The notes below the pieces were generated by a model that saw nothing but the letters and a program-made list of their open reading frames with translations, was not told the origin of the DNA and made no database searches. A program made the translations under genes and the position numbers. This document shows positions 8,030 to 15,243 of a stretch of 64,000 bases of DNA, in pieces. The stretch is taken from positions 1 to 64,000 of the forward strand of contig NZ_DASVSF010000089.1 in assembly GCF_036388275.1 (NCBI RefSeq). The letters are read 5' to 3'. Source of the stretch: Longimicrobium sp. (GTDB taxonomy: Bacteria > Gemmatimonadota > Gemmatimonadetes > Longimicrobiales > Longimicrobiaceae). How positions within the stretch are numbered: the first letter of the stretch is position 1; every line of letters starts with the position of its first letter.

Positions 8030-8118
8030 TTGTGGCGTTTCGACGAGGGCCGGCGCATGCCTCGGCCGCGCCCATCCCCAGCCCTTCCCCCGCAAACTGC
8101 GCGGGGGAAGGGAGCCAG
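8030..8118. repeat. Hairpin repeat A, copy 2
   Basis: Nearly identical to the 7697-7785 copy over its full length, in the same orientation and only 245 bp away. It differs mainly at the GCGCCTCGGTGAG / GCGTTTCGACGAG segment. Confidence 0.85.
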
Positions 8119-8321
8119 TCGAATGCGCGGGGCTCGCCGGAGCGCGATCGAATTCTCCTCTCCCCCATGGGGTTTATGGGGGAGAGGCCGGGAGAGGGGG
8201 GCGGCCGCGGCATGCGCCAGTCTCAGCCCGCGACGCGCCTCGGGTCTTCTCTCCTGGGCCTTAGGATGACAATGGGCACGCCGCCTTGGAGCGTGCCGAT
8301 CCCCCAACCCCGTACGATGCC

Positions 8322-8936
8322 GTGACCCGTCCGTCCAAGATCGTCTGCGTCGGCCGCAACTACCTGGAACATGCGCGCGAGTTGGGGAACGACGTGCCCG
8401 AGCGGCCGCTGCTGTTCTTCAAGCCGCCCTCGGCCATCATCACCGACGGCGAGGCCATCGTTCTCCCCGCCGCTTCGAAGCAGGTGGAGCACGAGGGCGA
8501 GATCGGCGTCGTGATCGGGCGGCGGGCGAAGGACGTGGCCGCGGCGGACGCGTGGGACTTCGTGGAGGGCATCGTGCCGCTGAACGACGTGACCGCGCGC
8601 GACCTGCAGAAGCCGGACGGGCAGTGGGCGCGGGCCAAGGGGTTCGACACCTTCTGCCCCACGGGGACGGTGGTGCCGCTGGACCGCGTGGACCGCGACG
8701 GGCTGGAGGTGATCTGCCGCGTGAACGGAGAAGTGCGCCAGCACGGCCGCGTGGGCGACATGGCCTTCAGCATCCCCACCCTGATCGAGTACATTTCCGG
8801 GGTCATGACGCTGGAGCCCGGCGACCTGATCGCCACCGGCACCCCGGCCGGCGTGTCGCCCCTGAACCCGGGCGACGTCGTCGAGGTGGAAATCCCCGGC
8901 GTCGGCATCCTCCGCAACCCCGTGCAGGCCCCATGA
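8322..8936 (+). CDS. Fumarylacetoacetate hydrolase family protein
   Basis: About 204 residues from GTG 8322, which puts SKIVCVGRNYLEHARELGN at the N-terminus as in short FAH-family enzymes. A TTG 36 bp upstream is an alternative. The metal site is visible as E-x-E in VEHEGEIGVVIGR plus the conserved ENVTARDLQ-like segment (LNDVTARDLQK) and the C-terminal TGTPAGVSPLNPGD. Family members hydrolyse or decarboxylate diketo and oxo-acid substrates such as acylpyruvates and oxaloacetate; the actual substrate is not readable. The stop overlaps the lspA start (ATGA), so the two are translationally coupled. Confidence 0.9.
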   Translation: MTRPSKIVCVGRNYLEHARELGNDVPERPLLFFKPPSAIITDGEAIVLPAASKQVEHEGEIGVVIGRRAKDVAAADAWDFVEGIVPLNDVTARDLQKPDGQWARAKGFDTFCPTGTVVPLDRVDRDGLEVICRVNGEVRQHGRVGDMAFSIPTLIEYISGVMTLEPGDLIATGTPAGVSPLNPGDVVEVEIPGVGILRNPVQAP

Positions 8937-9430
8937 TCAAGCTTTCCCGCAGCCGCTGGCTGGCCCTCGTCATCGCCGCCATCGTCGCCGTCGACTGGAT
9001 CACCAAGGCGCTCGTGCAGCAGCGGCTTCCGCTGTACGACCGGCGGCCGCTGATTGAGGGCCTGCTCAGCTTCATGCACACGATGAACACCGGGATCTCC
9101 TGGGGTTTTCTCAAGGACCTGCCCCCCGGCCTGCGCATGCCCATCATCGCGCTGCTGACGCTGGTGGGCATCGGCGTGGCGGTGTGGATGATGTGGGACA
9201 CGCACGACCGCTGGCAGCAGATCGCCGGGGCGCTCGTCCTGGGCGGCGCGCTGGGCAACCTGGGCGACCGGCTGGTGAACGGGGGAGTGACGGACTTCAT
9301 CTACGTCCACTTCTTTCCGTACATCTTCAATTTCGCCGACATCTCCATCACCATCGGCGGGGTGATCCTGGCCGCGAGGATGCTGCTGGACCGCCCGGGC
9401 GGCGACGCATCCGCCCCCACTCACGCCTGA
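8933..9430 (+). CDS. lspA: Lipoprotein signal peptidase (signal peptidase II)
   Basis: A 165-residue, four-helix inner-membrane aspartic protease that removes lipoprotein signal peptides after lipidation at the lipobox cysteine. Family features are the N-terminal helix with VDWITKALVQQ, MNTGISWGFL, GALGNLGDRLVNGGVTDFIY with the first catalytic aspartate, and FNFADISITIG with the second. The start ATG overlaps the preceding stop by 4 bp. The many lipobox proteins in this window fit an active Lsp. The pairing with an FAH-family gene looks incidental to function but conserved coupling would be worth noting. Confidence 0.95.
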   Translation: MIKLSRSRWLALVIAAIVAVDWITKALVQQRLPLYDRRPLIEGLLSFMHTMNTGISWGFLKDLPPGLRMPIIALLTLVGIGVAVWMMWDTHDRWQQIAGALVLGGALGNLGDRLVNGGVTDFIYVHFFPYIFNFADISITIGGVILAARMLLDRPGGDASAPTHA

Positions 9431-9446
9431 CCGGACCGGAACCCGA

Positions 9447-10622
9447 ATGCCCGAACTCGCGGCTCGCTTCAGGAGCCTTCCGCCGTACCCGCTGTCCGAC
9501 GTTCCCGCCATCAAGCGCGACCTCAAGTCCCGCGGCGTGGATGTCATCGACCTGGGCACCGGCGACGCCGACCTGCCGCCGCCCCCCGCCGCCGTCGAGG
9601 CGCTGCGCGGTGCCGCGCAGGACCCGGCCAACTCGCGCTACCCGTTTCAGCTGGGGCTGGTGGAGTTCCGGGAAGAGATCGCGCGGTGGATGGGGTCGCG
9701 CTTCGGGGTGGAGGTCGATCCCATGAAGCAGCTGCTGCCGCTGATCGGCTCCAAGGAGGGTATCTTTCACCTGCCGTTCGCGTTCCTGGAGCCGGGCGAC
9801 ATGACGGTGATCCCCGACCCCGGCTACCAGGCGTACCTGGGCGGCACCGTGCTGGCGGGCGGCACCCCGCACATCGTGCCGCTGCGGCCGGAGAACGACT
9901 TCCTGATTCCGCTCGACGAGATTCCCGAGGACGTCGCGCGGCGGACGAAGATCCTGTACCTGAACTATCCCAACAACCCCACGGCGGCGTCGGCGTCGCG
10001 CGAGTACCTGGCGGACGCGGTGGAGTGGTGCCGGCGCCACGACGCCATCCTGGCGTACGACAACGCGTATTCCGAGATCGCCTTCGACGGGTATCGCCCC
10101 CCGAGTATCTTCGAGATTCCGCGGGCGATGGACGTGGCCATCGAGTTCCACTCGCTGTCGAAGACGTACAACATGACGGGGTGGCGCGCCGGCTGGGCCG
10201 TAGGCAACGCCGACCTGGTGGGGGCGCTGACGCGGGTGAAGACCTTCGCCGACACGGGGGTGCCGTTCACCATCCAGCACGCCGGCGTGGCGGCGCTGCG
10301 CTCGCATGCCGACTGGGTGCCGGGGAACGTGGAAACCTTCCAGCGGCGCCGGGACGCCGCGGTGGAGGCGCTGCGTGATGCCGGGTTCGACGTGCCGCTT
10401 CCGCAGGCCACCATGTACGTGTGGGTGCCGCTTCCCGAGGGCGTCAGCAGCGAGGCGTGGTCGCGCCGGCTGCTGCTGGAGCAGGGCGTGGCGCTGCTGC
10501 CGGGCAAGTCGCTGGGCGCCGGGGGCGAGGGCTTCGTCCGCATTGCGCTCACCTGCACGGAGGACCGGCTGCGGCAGGCGGCGGCGCGCATGGCGGGCCT
10601 GGTGGCGACGGCCGGGGTGTAG
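9447..10622 (+). CDS. PLP-dependent aminotransferase, class I (DapL-like)
   Basis: A 391-residue fold-type I aminotransferase. It carries the N-terminal IDLGTGDADLPPPPA, the YPFQLGLVEFREEIARWM segment, YPNNPTAA, and the PLP-lysine region HSLSKTYNMTGWRAGWAVG. This order and the LGTGD start resemble LL-diaminopimelate aminotransferase/alanine aminotransferase-like proteins (lysine biosynthesis), but class I enzymes are hard to separate by eye, so the substrate is left open. ATG 9447 follows lspA by 16 bp, suggesting a three-gene unit FAH-lspA-aminotransferase. Confidence 0.88.
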   Translation: MPELAARFRSLPPYPLSDVPAIKRDLKSRGVDVIDLGTGDADLPPPPAAVEALRGAAQDPANSRYPFQLGLVEFREEIARWMGSRFGVEVDPMKQLLPLIGSKEGIFHLPFAFLEPGDMTVIPDPGYQAYLGGTVLAGGTPHIVPLRPENDFLIPLDEIPEDVARRTKILYLNYPNNPTAASASREYLADAVEWCRRHDAILAYDNAYSEIAFDGYRPPSIFEIPRAMDVAIEFHSLSKTYNMTGWRAGWAVGNADLVGALTRVKTFADTGVPFTIQHAGVAALRSHADWVPGNVETFQRRRDAAVEALRDAGFDVPLPQATMYVWVPLPEGVSSEAWSRRLLLEQGVALLPGKSLGAGGEGFVRIALTCTEDRLRQAAARMAGLVATAGV

Positions 10623-10638
10623 GATACGCCAGGGGGCC

Positions 10639-10740
10639 TGTCATCCTGAGGCCCAGGCGCACGGAACTTTCCCGTACACCGTCGCATGCGGGCCGAAGGA
10701 TCTTGCCGCGGACGCCTTGTCGACTGGGCGCGGCAGCGGC
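10639..10740 (+). repeat. Split repeat C, copy 2
   Basis: TGTCATCCTGAGGCCCAGGC at the left, GGGCCGAAGGATCTTG at the right, followed by a shared extension ending GGGCGCGGCAGCGGCACGG. The same extension follows copy 1 at 7890-7930 and precedes the inverted copies. Confidence 0.8.
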
Positions 10741-10793
10741 ACGGATCTACGGGCCTCGGGTAGGTTGGGCCGGGTCCGGCGCGGGGCCCAGGC

Positions 10794-10844
10794 GCCCCCA
10801 TCCCCAGCCCTTCCCCCGCAAACTGCGCGGGGGAAGGGAGCCAG
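10794..10844. repeat. Hairpin repeat A, copy 3
   Basis: CATCCCCAGCC followed by the CTTCCCCCGC-7nt-GCGGGGGAAG hairpin and GGAGCCAGT, matching the ends of copies 1 and 2 but lacking their left 35 bp. Confidence 0.85.
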
Positions 10845-11134
10845 TTTGGTGCGGATTGCGGAGTGTTCGGTGAGGGCTGGGGATGCTGACCGGCTTCGTG
10901 GCGTCTGGAGTGCGGCCGTGCAGTCCCCGGCTGCCCTCTCCCCCGGCCCCCTCTCCCGCAAGCGGGAGAGGGGGAGAATTCGATTGCGCTTCGGCAGGTT
11001 CGGTGCGCGTGCAGGTGAAGCCCCGGACGGGACGCGACAGCGGCCCCGGCCGGGGCTTTCCGCTTTCTGAGCCGCGGGTTCACCCGCTCAGGGAGGCTAC
11101 GGTGACGCCCGAAGGTTCGGCTCGCCGCGATGGC

Positions 11135-11210
11135 TGTGTGGCGGATCCCTCGGTCGCTGCAATCGATGGTGTGCGTGCAGGTTTCCCGTGGCCGCTCCGT
11201 CGGGATGACA
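11135..11210 (+). repeat. Dispersed repeat D, copy 1
   Basis: Begins TGTGTGGCGGATCCCTCGGT and ends GTGGCCGCTCC.TCGGGATGACA with a variable middle. Other copies are at 29178-29252 (same strand) and 13523-13599 (inverted). Confidence 0.8.
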
Positions 11211-11322
11211 GAGGGCGCTTCGGCGGATGCGAGGCTTTCCGCGTCTGGTGCGGCGGGTTCACCCGCTCCCGCGGGACTGGTGCCTCGGAACAGGTGTAGA
11301 CCGGGGGAGTAGAATCACGGTA

Positions 11323-12312
11323 ATGACTCCTCCCGCCGTTTCCGCCCCGCCGCGTCCCGCGGCACACCCGGCCGGTGCTCCCGCGCCGGGGCAGGCGGTA
11401 CGCGCACGCGCCCCGTTCACCCGGCGGCGCCCGGAGCGCCCCCCCCTGTTCACCGGGCGCACCCTCGGCATCTCCCTCGTCCTTCACGCGCTGCTCGCGG
11501 TGGCGGTTCTGCTGCTCCCCGAGCGCGCGGACCGTACGCCCGCGTTCACGATCGGTGAAGAGGAGCGTACGCCGGAACTGGTGGAGTACCTGGATGTGGG
11601 CGCGTGGGGCTCCATGGCGACGCCCGGCGAGCTGCCCCCCGCGTCGGCAGGCGCCGAGGTCAGCGCCAACGCGGTGATCGGGGCCGGAGCAGCGGACTCG
11701 GCGCTCGCACGCCTGCCCAGCCCGGTGGCGTTCCCGAACGGCGTGCCGTCCGGCATTCCCCGCGCGCTGCCCGGCGCACCTGGAGCGGGCGGCGGGACGG
11801 TCGGCGGCTCCGCGCCCGGCGCGGCGGCGGGGCAGACGGGTGGCGCGGGGCAGGGGACGGGAGCGGGACGGCGCGGTCTTTCGCCCGAATACGGCGATCC
11901 GCGCCTGGCCGTGACGCCGCAGGCCATTCCCGAACGCAAGCTGAACGAAGAGGAGCGGTACCGGCGTCATCTCGATAGCCGCATCAACGGGCTGAACGAC
12001 AGCATCGCGGGCGAGGCGGCGTACCAGCGCAGCCTGCTGGACTGGACCTTCCGCGACGCGCAGGGCCGCCGCTGGGGCTTGGACAACGGGCGTGCGGTGA
12101 TCGGCGGGCGGAGCGTGCCGCTGCCCCGGGGCCCCCCGGCCCCGCGCGACCGCGAGGAGGAACAGCGCACCGAGCGCGACCAGCGCCGCGAGATGGACCG
12201 GCAGGAGGAGGACGTGTCGCGCGAGCGCCACCTGCGCGAGCGCGGCCGCGCCATCCGCGAGCGCGAGAACGAGCGGCGCCGCCAGCAGCGCGAAGGGCAG
12301 ACCACGCCCTGA
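11323..12312 (+). CDS. Hypothetical single-pass membrane protein, TonB-like topology
   Basis: A 329-residue protein. A Pro/Ala/Arg-rich cytoplasmic tail (1-46) precedes one hydrophobic segment (GISLVLHALLAVAVLLLP, about 48-66), then a low-complexity Gly/Ala/Pro periplasmic stretch, a folded-looking middle (RLAVTPQAIPERKLNEEERY) and a long Arg/Glu-rich coiled-coil-like tail ending with repeated RER and RRQ blocks. The layout resembles TonB/energy-transducer proteins, yet the C-terminal TonB fold is not recognisable. Start ATG 11323 has GGGGGAG upstream. A hairpin follows the stop. Confidence 0.75.
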   Translation: MTPPAVSAPPRPAAHPAGAPAPGQAVRARAPFTRRRPERPPLFTGRTLGISLVLHALLAVAVLLLPERADRTPAFTIGEEERTPELVEYLDVGAWGSMATPGELPPASAGAEVSANAVIGAGAADSALARLPSPVAFPNGVPSGIPRALPGAPGAGGGTVGGSAPGAAAGQTGGAGQGTGAGRRGLSPEYGDPRLAVTPQAIPERKLNEEERYRRHLDSRINGLNDSIAGEAAYQRSLLDWTFRDAQGRRWGLDNGRAVIGGRSVPLPRGPPAPRDREEEQRTERDQRREMDRQEEDVSRERHLRERGRAIRERENERRRQQREGQTTP

Positions 12313-12337
12313 CCGAGCCGGCGCCGCGCCGCGCACA

Positions 12338-12380
12338 CGAAGCCGCATGGGAACGCGAATTGCTTTCCCATGCGGCTTCG
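12338..12380 (+). terminator. Terminator-like hairpin
   Basis: A 16-bp perfect stem, CGAAGCCGCATGGGAA and its complement, with an 11-nt loop, 25 nt after the stop and 32 nt before the next gene. Confidence 0.7.
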
Positions 12381-12411
12381 ATCGTTCGTCCCGACAACGC
12401 GTTGAGAGCCC

Positions 12412-13434
12412 ATGGCCCAGAACGACAAGAAGCGCCAGGACCGCCAGTACGAGGTCGAACTGGAAGCGGCCCCGAACGACAAGAAGCGTCAGGACCGCAA
12501 GTACGAAGTCGAGCTGGAAGCGGCCCCGCGCGCCAGGAAGCCCCAGAACCGCCAGTACGTGGTCGACTTGGAAGAGCCCAGCAACGCCGGGCGCAACCTG
12601 CTCTATGCGCTGGGCGCACTGGGCGGGCTTGCCCTGGCGGCATTCCTCACCGGCCGCACGGCCGAACGGCCGACGCCCCGCCGCGCGGAGGGGCAGGAAG
12701 GCGCGGAGGGAACGACGTCGTACCCCGCCCGGCTGCGCCGCGACCAGGCCGACCAGGACACGCTGGCCGTGCTGGAAGACACGGTGCTCGACGCCTTCCT
12801 GGACGACGACATGCTGTCGGCGCGCGGGATCGACGTGGGCGCGGTGAGCCATGGCATCGTGGAGTTGTCGGGCTCGGTGTGGACGCGCGACGAGGCGCGC
12901 CATGCGGTCGCCGTGGCCCAGGCCGTGCCGGGGGTGGGCACGGTGATCAACCGGATGGAGATCGAGGACGAGCGCGAGCGCCTGCATCCGCGGGCGGACT
13001 ACGGGGATGACTTCGACGAGGATGACGAGATGAGCACAGAGTGGACCGGGAACCGCTCGGGGATGGGCAGCCGCCGCCAGGGGCGCGAAACGGACCCCGC
13101 CCGCAGCGACGATTCGCACTCGCACCGCGAGTTCGCGATCGAAAAGGCCGACCGCGACCAGATGGACGACGAGGGGTACGGCGGGTGGCCGCGCGTGAGC
13201 GAGCGTCCCGAGGTGCAGGAAGCCAACCGCACCAACTTCTCCGAGGACGAGCTCGACAACCAGAGCCCGTTCGGCAAGCACGCGGTGCCCGTGGTGGAGC
13301 AGCCGCAGGCGATGAACAGCCAGGCGCGCGTGGGCGAGGGGATGAAGCCGGGCACCGAGCTTCGCCTGGAGCAGTCGGACGTGCCCATGAAGCCGCACCA
13401 GCGCCAGCCCGGCGACGAAGACCGCGGCGTCTGA
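12412..13434 (+). CDS. BON-domain protein with N-terminal tandem repeats
   Basis: A 340-residue protein. The first 56 residues contain two near-identical repeats (NDKKRQDRQYEVELEAAP, residues 4-21, and its copy at 22-39) and a third diverged one (RARKPQNRQYVVDLEEP). A hydrophobic segment (LLYALGALGGLALAAFLTG, about 62-80) follows, then a BON-like domain at about 115-185 (VLDAFLDDDMLSARGIDVGAV...VELSGSVWTRDEARHA...VPGVGTVINRM). BON domains bind membranes or lipids and occur in osmotic-stress proteins. The rest is acidic and disordered. Function is not assigned beyond envelope or stress association. Confidence 0.8.
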   Translation: MAQNDKKRQDRQYEVELEAAPNDKKRQDRKYEVELEAAPRARKPQNRQYVVDLEEPSNAGRNLLYALGALGGLALAAFLTGRTAERPTPRRAEGQEGAEGTTSYPARLRRDQADQDTLAVLEDTVLDAFLDDDMLSARGIDVGAVSHGIVELSGSVWTRDEARHAVAVAQAVPGVGTVINRMEIEDERERLHPRADYGDDFDEDDEMSTEWTGNRSGMGSRRQGRETDPARSDDSHSHREFAIEKADRDQMDDEGYGGWPRVSERPEVQEANRTNFSEDELDNQSPFGKHAVPVVEQPQAMNSQARVGEGMKPGTELRLEQSDVPMKPHQRQPGDEDRGV

Positions 13435-13453
13435 CGGGCGGTCCGCAGTAGTG

Positions 13454-13488
13454 AAACGGCCCCGGAGCATGGCGCTCCGGGGCCGTTT
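13454..13488 (+). terminator. Rho-independent terminator
   Basis: A 15-bp perfect stem (AAACGGCCCCGGAGC and complement) with a 5-nt loop and TTTT, 20 nt after the BON-protein stop. Confidence 0.9.
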
Positions 13489-13522
13489 TCATGCTCCACA
13501 CCAAGGTGCCAAGGCACACCCG

Positions 13523-13599
13523 ATGTCATCCTGAAGGAGCGGCCAGGCCCATCCGGCCCTCACTCCAAAGCCTGCAATGACTGAAGGATCCGCCACACA
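13523..13599 (-). repeat. Dispersed repeat D, copy 2 (inverted)
   Basis: Reverse complement reads GTGTGGCGGATCCTTCAGTC...GTGGCCGCTCC-like (TGGCCGCTCCTTCAGGATGACA), matching the copies at 11135 and 29178. Confidence 0.75.
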
Positions 13600-13634
13600 C
13601 CACGGGCGCGCCACCCGACCGCCGAGTGCACCGA

Positions 13635-13700
13635 GGCAGGTAGTCCGCGAAGGCGGACATCGTGTGGTCGTTGCAGCGAATTCATTCGCCCGACAGGGCC
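13635..13700 (+). repeat. Dispersed repeat E, copy 2
   Basis: GGCAGGTAGTCCGCGAAGGCGGACATCGTGTGG followed by the CGAATTCATTCGCCC end. It is closest to the copy at 54285-54345. Confidence 0.75.
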
Positions 13701-13758
13701 GGGCACGCGCTCCCGGTCCTCTTCTCCCTCCTCGACTGGGCTGCCGAGGCCCAGGCAT

Positions 13759-13864
13759 CCGTGCCGCTACCGCGCCCAGAATAGTTCGTGATTCAGGCTA
13801 GATCCTTCGGCCCGCGTACCACGGGCGCGTGCAAGTTAACCGCGCCTGGGCCTCAGGATGACAG
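13759..13864 (-). repeat. Split repeat C, copy 3 (inverted)
   Basis: Reads TAGATCCTTCGGCCCGC...GCGCCTGGGCCTCAGGATGACA on the + strand, the reverse complement of copies 1 and 2, and includes the GTGCCGCTACCGCGCCCA extension. Confidence 0.8.
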
Positions 13865-14051
13865 GGTTCTGCGGGCGTGCAGGTTCGGTGCGCCTGGGCC
13901 TCAAGGATGACAGGGTTCTGCGGGTGTGCAGGTATGGTGCGGCTGGGCCGTGTGCACGACAGGGATTCGGGTGCATGCAGGCAGGGTGCGCTGGCCGTCG
14001 GCACGACAGAATTCGGGTGCGTGCAGGTGCGGTGCGCCCGGGCCTCCGACC
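13860..14051 (+). repeat. Tandem repeat, about four 47-49-bp units
   Basis: Units begin with GACAGGGTTCTGCGGG or diverged forms at 13860, 13909, 13958 and 14005, and each ends in a GGTGCGCCTGGGCC-like block. Divergence increases rightward. The unit includes the end of split repeat C, so the tandem probably grew from it. Confidence 0.75.
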
Positions 14052-14142
14052 GAAATCGGCGCCAATTGGCGGCAGGTTGCGGGCCGGCCGAGGGTGCGCG
14101 TAGCTTGGCGCGCACTTGGCCCACCCCTCGGAGGCACGACCC

Positions 14143-14781
14143 GTGACCACGTTTCCCAACCTGACCGTCGTTCAGCACCCCCTGATCCGCCACAAGCTGG
14201 CGGTGCTGCGCGACGTAGAAACGCCGACCAAGCAGTTCAAGGAGCTGGTGGACGAGATCGCCATGCTCATCACCTACGAGGTCACCCGCGACCTTCCGCT
14301 GGAGCCGGTGGAGATCGACACGCCCCTGGAGCGCACCACCGAGATGATGCTGGCGGGGAAGAAGCTCACGCTGGTGCCCATCCTGCGCGCCGGCTTGGGG
14401 ATGGTGGACGGCGTCGCGCGGCTGATCCCGGCGGCGCGCGTGGGGCACATCGGCCTGTTCCGCGACCACGAGACGCTGCAGCCCGTCGACTACTACTTCA
14501 AGATCCCGTCGGACCCCGGCGCGCGCGATTTCATCGTCCTCGATCCCATGCTGGCCACCGGCGGCTCCGCGTCCGCCGCGGTGTCGTCGCTCAAGCGCAG
14601 CGGCGCCGCGCGGGTGAACTTCGTGTGCCTGGTCGCGGCTCCGGAGGGAGTGCAGCGCATGCTGGACGACCACCCCGACGTCCGCGTGTGGACCGCCGCG
14701 CTGGACCGCCAGCTGAACGAAGTGGGCTACATTCTCCCCGGCCTGGGCGACGCGGGCGACCGGCTGTTCGGGACGAAGTGA
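14143..14781 (+). CDS. upp: Uracil phosphoribosyltransferase
   Basis: A 212-residue type I PRTase that makes UMP from uracil and PRPP in pyrimidine salvage. Start is GTG 14143, preceded by GGAGG, giving MTTFPNLTVVQHPLIRHKL as in other Upp proteins. Conserved segments are TPTKQFKELVDEIAMLITYE, LVPILRAGLGMVDG, the PRPP loop region VLDPMLATGGSASAAV, and the uracil-binding C-terminus NEVGYILPGLGDAGDRLFGTK. No uracil permease is adjacent. The tRNA gene follows 50 bp later. Confidence 0.96.
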   Translation: MTTFPNLTVVQHPLIRHKLAVLRDVETPTKQFKELVDEIAMLITYEVTRDLPLEPVEIDTPLERTTEMMLAGKKLTLVPILRAGLGMVDGVARLIPAARVGHIGLFRDHETLQPVDYYFKIPSDPGARDFIVLDPMLATGGSASAAVSSLKRSGAARVNFVCLVAAPEGVQRMLDDHPDVRVWTAALDRQLNEVGYILPGLGDAGDRLFGTK

Positions 14782-14831
14782 GTGCAGGCAGTTGAGGGAG
14801 GGGCCGGTTCGGACTATATTCGTCGTCGTTC

Positions 14832-14904
14832 GGGCCCATAGCTCAGCGGTTAGAGCAGAGGACTCATAATCCTTAGGTCCCAGGTTCGAATCCTGGTGGG
14901 CCCA
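14832..14904 (+). tRNA. tRNA with CAU anticodon (Met, or lysidine-type Ile2)
   Basis: A 73-nt cloverleaf: acceptor stem GGGCCCA/TGGGCCC, D-arm GCTC...GAGC, anticodon stem GAGGA/TCCTT with anticodon CAT at 14865-14867, T-arm CCAGG TTCGAAT CCTGG, discriminator A. CCA is not encoded. The short 8-nt D-loop and overall sequence could suit either an elongator tRNA-Met or the tRNA-Ile2 whose C34 is modified by TilS; I cannot separate these by eye. It is followed by a strong hairpin. Confidence 0.95.
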
Positions 14905-14914
14905 TTGTCAAACT

Positions 14915-14948
14915 CTGCCCCCGCAAGCACTTGTGCTTGCGGGGGCAG
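14915..14948 (+). terminator. tRNA terminator hairpin (copy 1)
   Basis: A near-perfect palindrome of CTGCCCCCGCAAGCA and its complement with a 4-nt loop, 11 nt after the tRNA. The same hairpin recurs at 18716-18749 after the tRNA fragment. Confidence 0.85.
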
Positions 14949-15243
14949 GGTCGTTTGAACTGCGGGCCTGGGCCTCGGTTTCCGTCGCCCGCGCACGGAA
15001 ACGATTGCCCCGGCGAAGCATAGGCGTTAGATTCTCGCAAGGTTCCTCACCTGGGCGGGCCGCGGCGCCGGAATGCGCGCCTGAACAAAATCATTGCTCC
15101 CGTAGCAGACCGCGATTATCTTGCGTGTCTGCCGGGGCCCAGATCGTCCGCGGTGCCCGCCTGGGCCCGCGCTTCGGGATCCCCGCCCCCTTCGCAGTTT
15201 CGGCAGGCCCAGTGCCCGCCGTTCGCCTGAGCATCATCCGGCC
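14949..15243. other. Gene-free stretch after the tRNA
   Basis: No gene, tRNA or clear repeat is visible. It holds the upstream region of the 15244 lipoprotein; TTGCTC near 15094 and TTATCT near 15116, spaced 16 bp, are a weak promoter-like pair. Confidence 0.5.

Larger units (their letters stand above)
7676..8321. other. Repeat-filled intergenic region
   Basis: No gene is supported here. The stretch is a mosaic of dispersed elements: hairpin repeat A at 7697-7785 and 8030-8118, split repeat C at 7821-7890, hairpin repeat B at 7983-8016, and a further CTCTCCCCCATG hairpin around 8158-8200. It lies between the helicase and a hydrolase gene. Confidence 0.75.
10623..11322. other. Repeat-filled intergenic region
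   Basis: No gene is supported. It contains split repeat C (10639-10706), hairpin repeat A (10794-10844), a CCCTCTCCCGCAAGCGGGAG hairpin near 10945-10970, two GGCGGGTTCACCCGC-type segments (near 11075 and 11255) and repeat D (11135-11210). Confidence 0.75.
13489..14142. other. Repeat-filled intergenic region before upp
   Basis: No gene is supported. It contains inverted repeat D (13523-13599), repeat E (13635-13720), inverted repeat C (13759-13864), and a run of about four 47-49-bp tandem units (13860-14051). The last 90 bp lead into upp. Confidence 0.75.

Noticed and set aside
13860..14051. CRISPR array
   Set aside because: The units are contiguous 47-49-bp tandem repeats without distinct unique spacers, and no cas genes are present.
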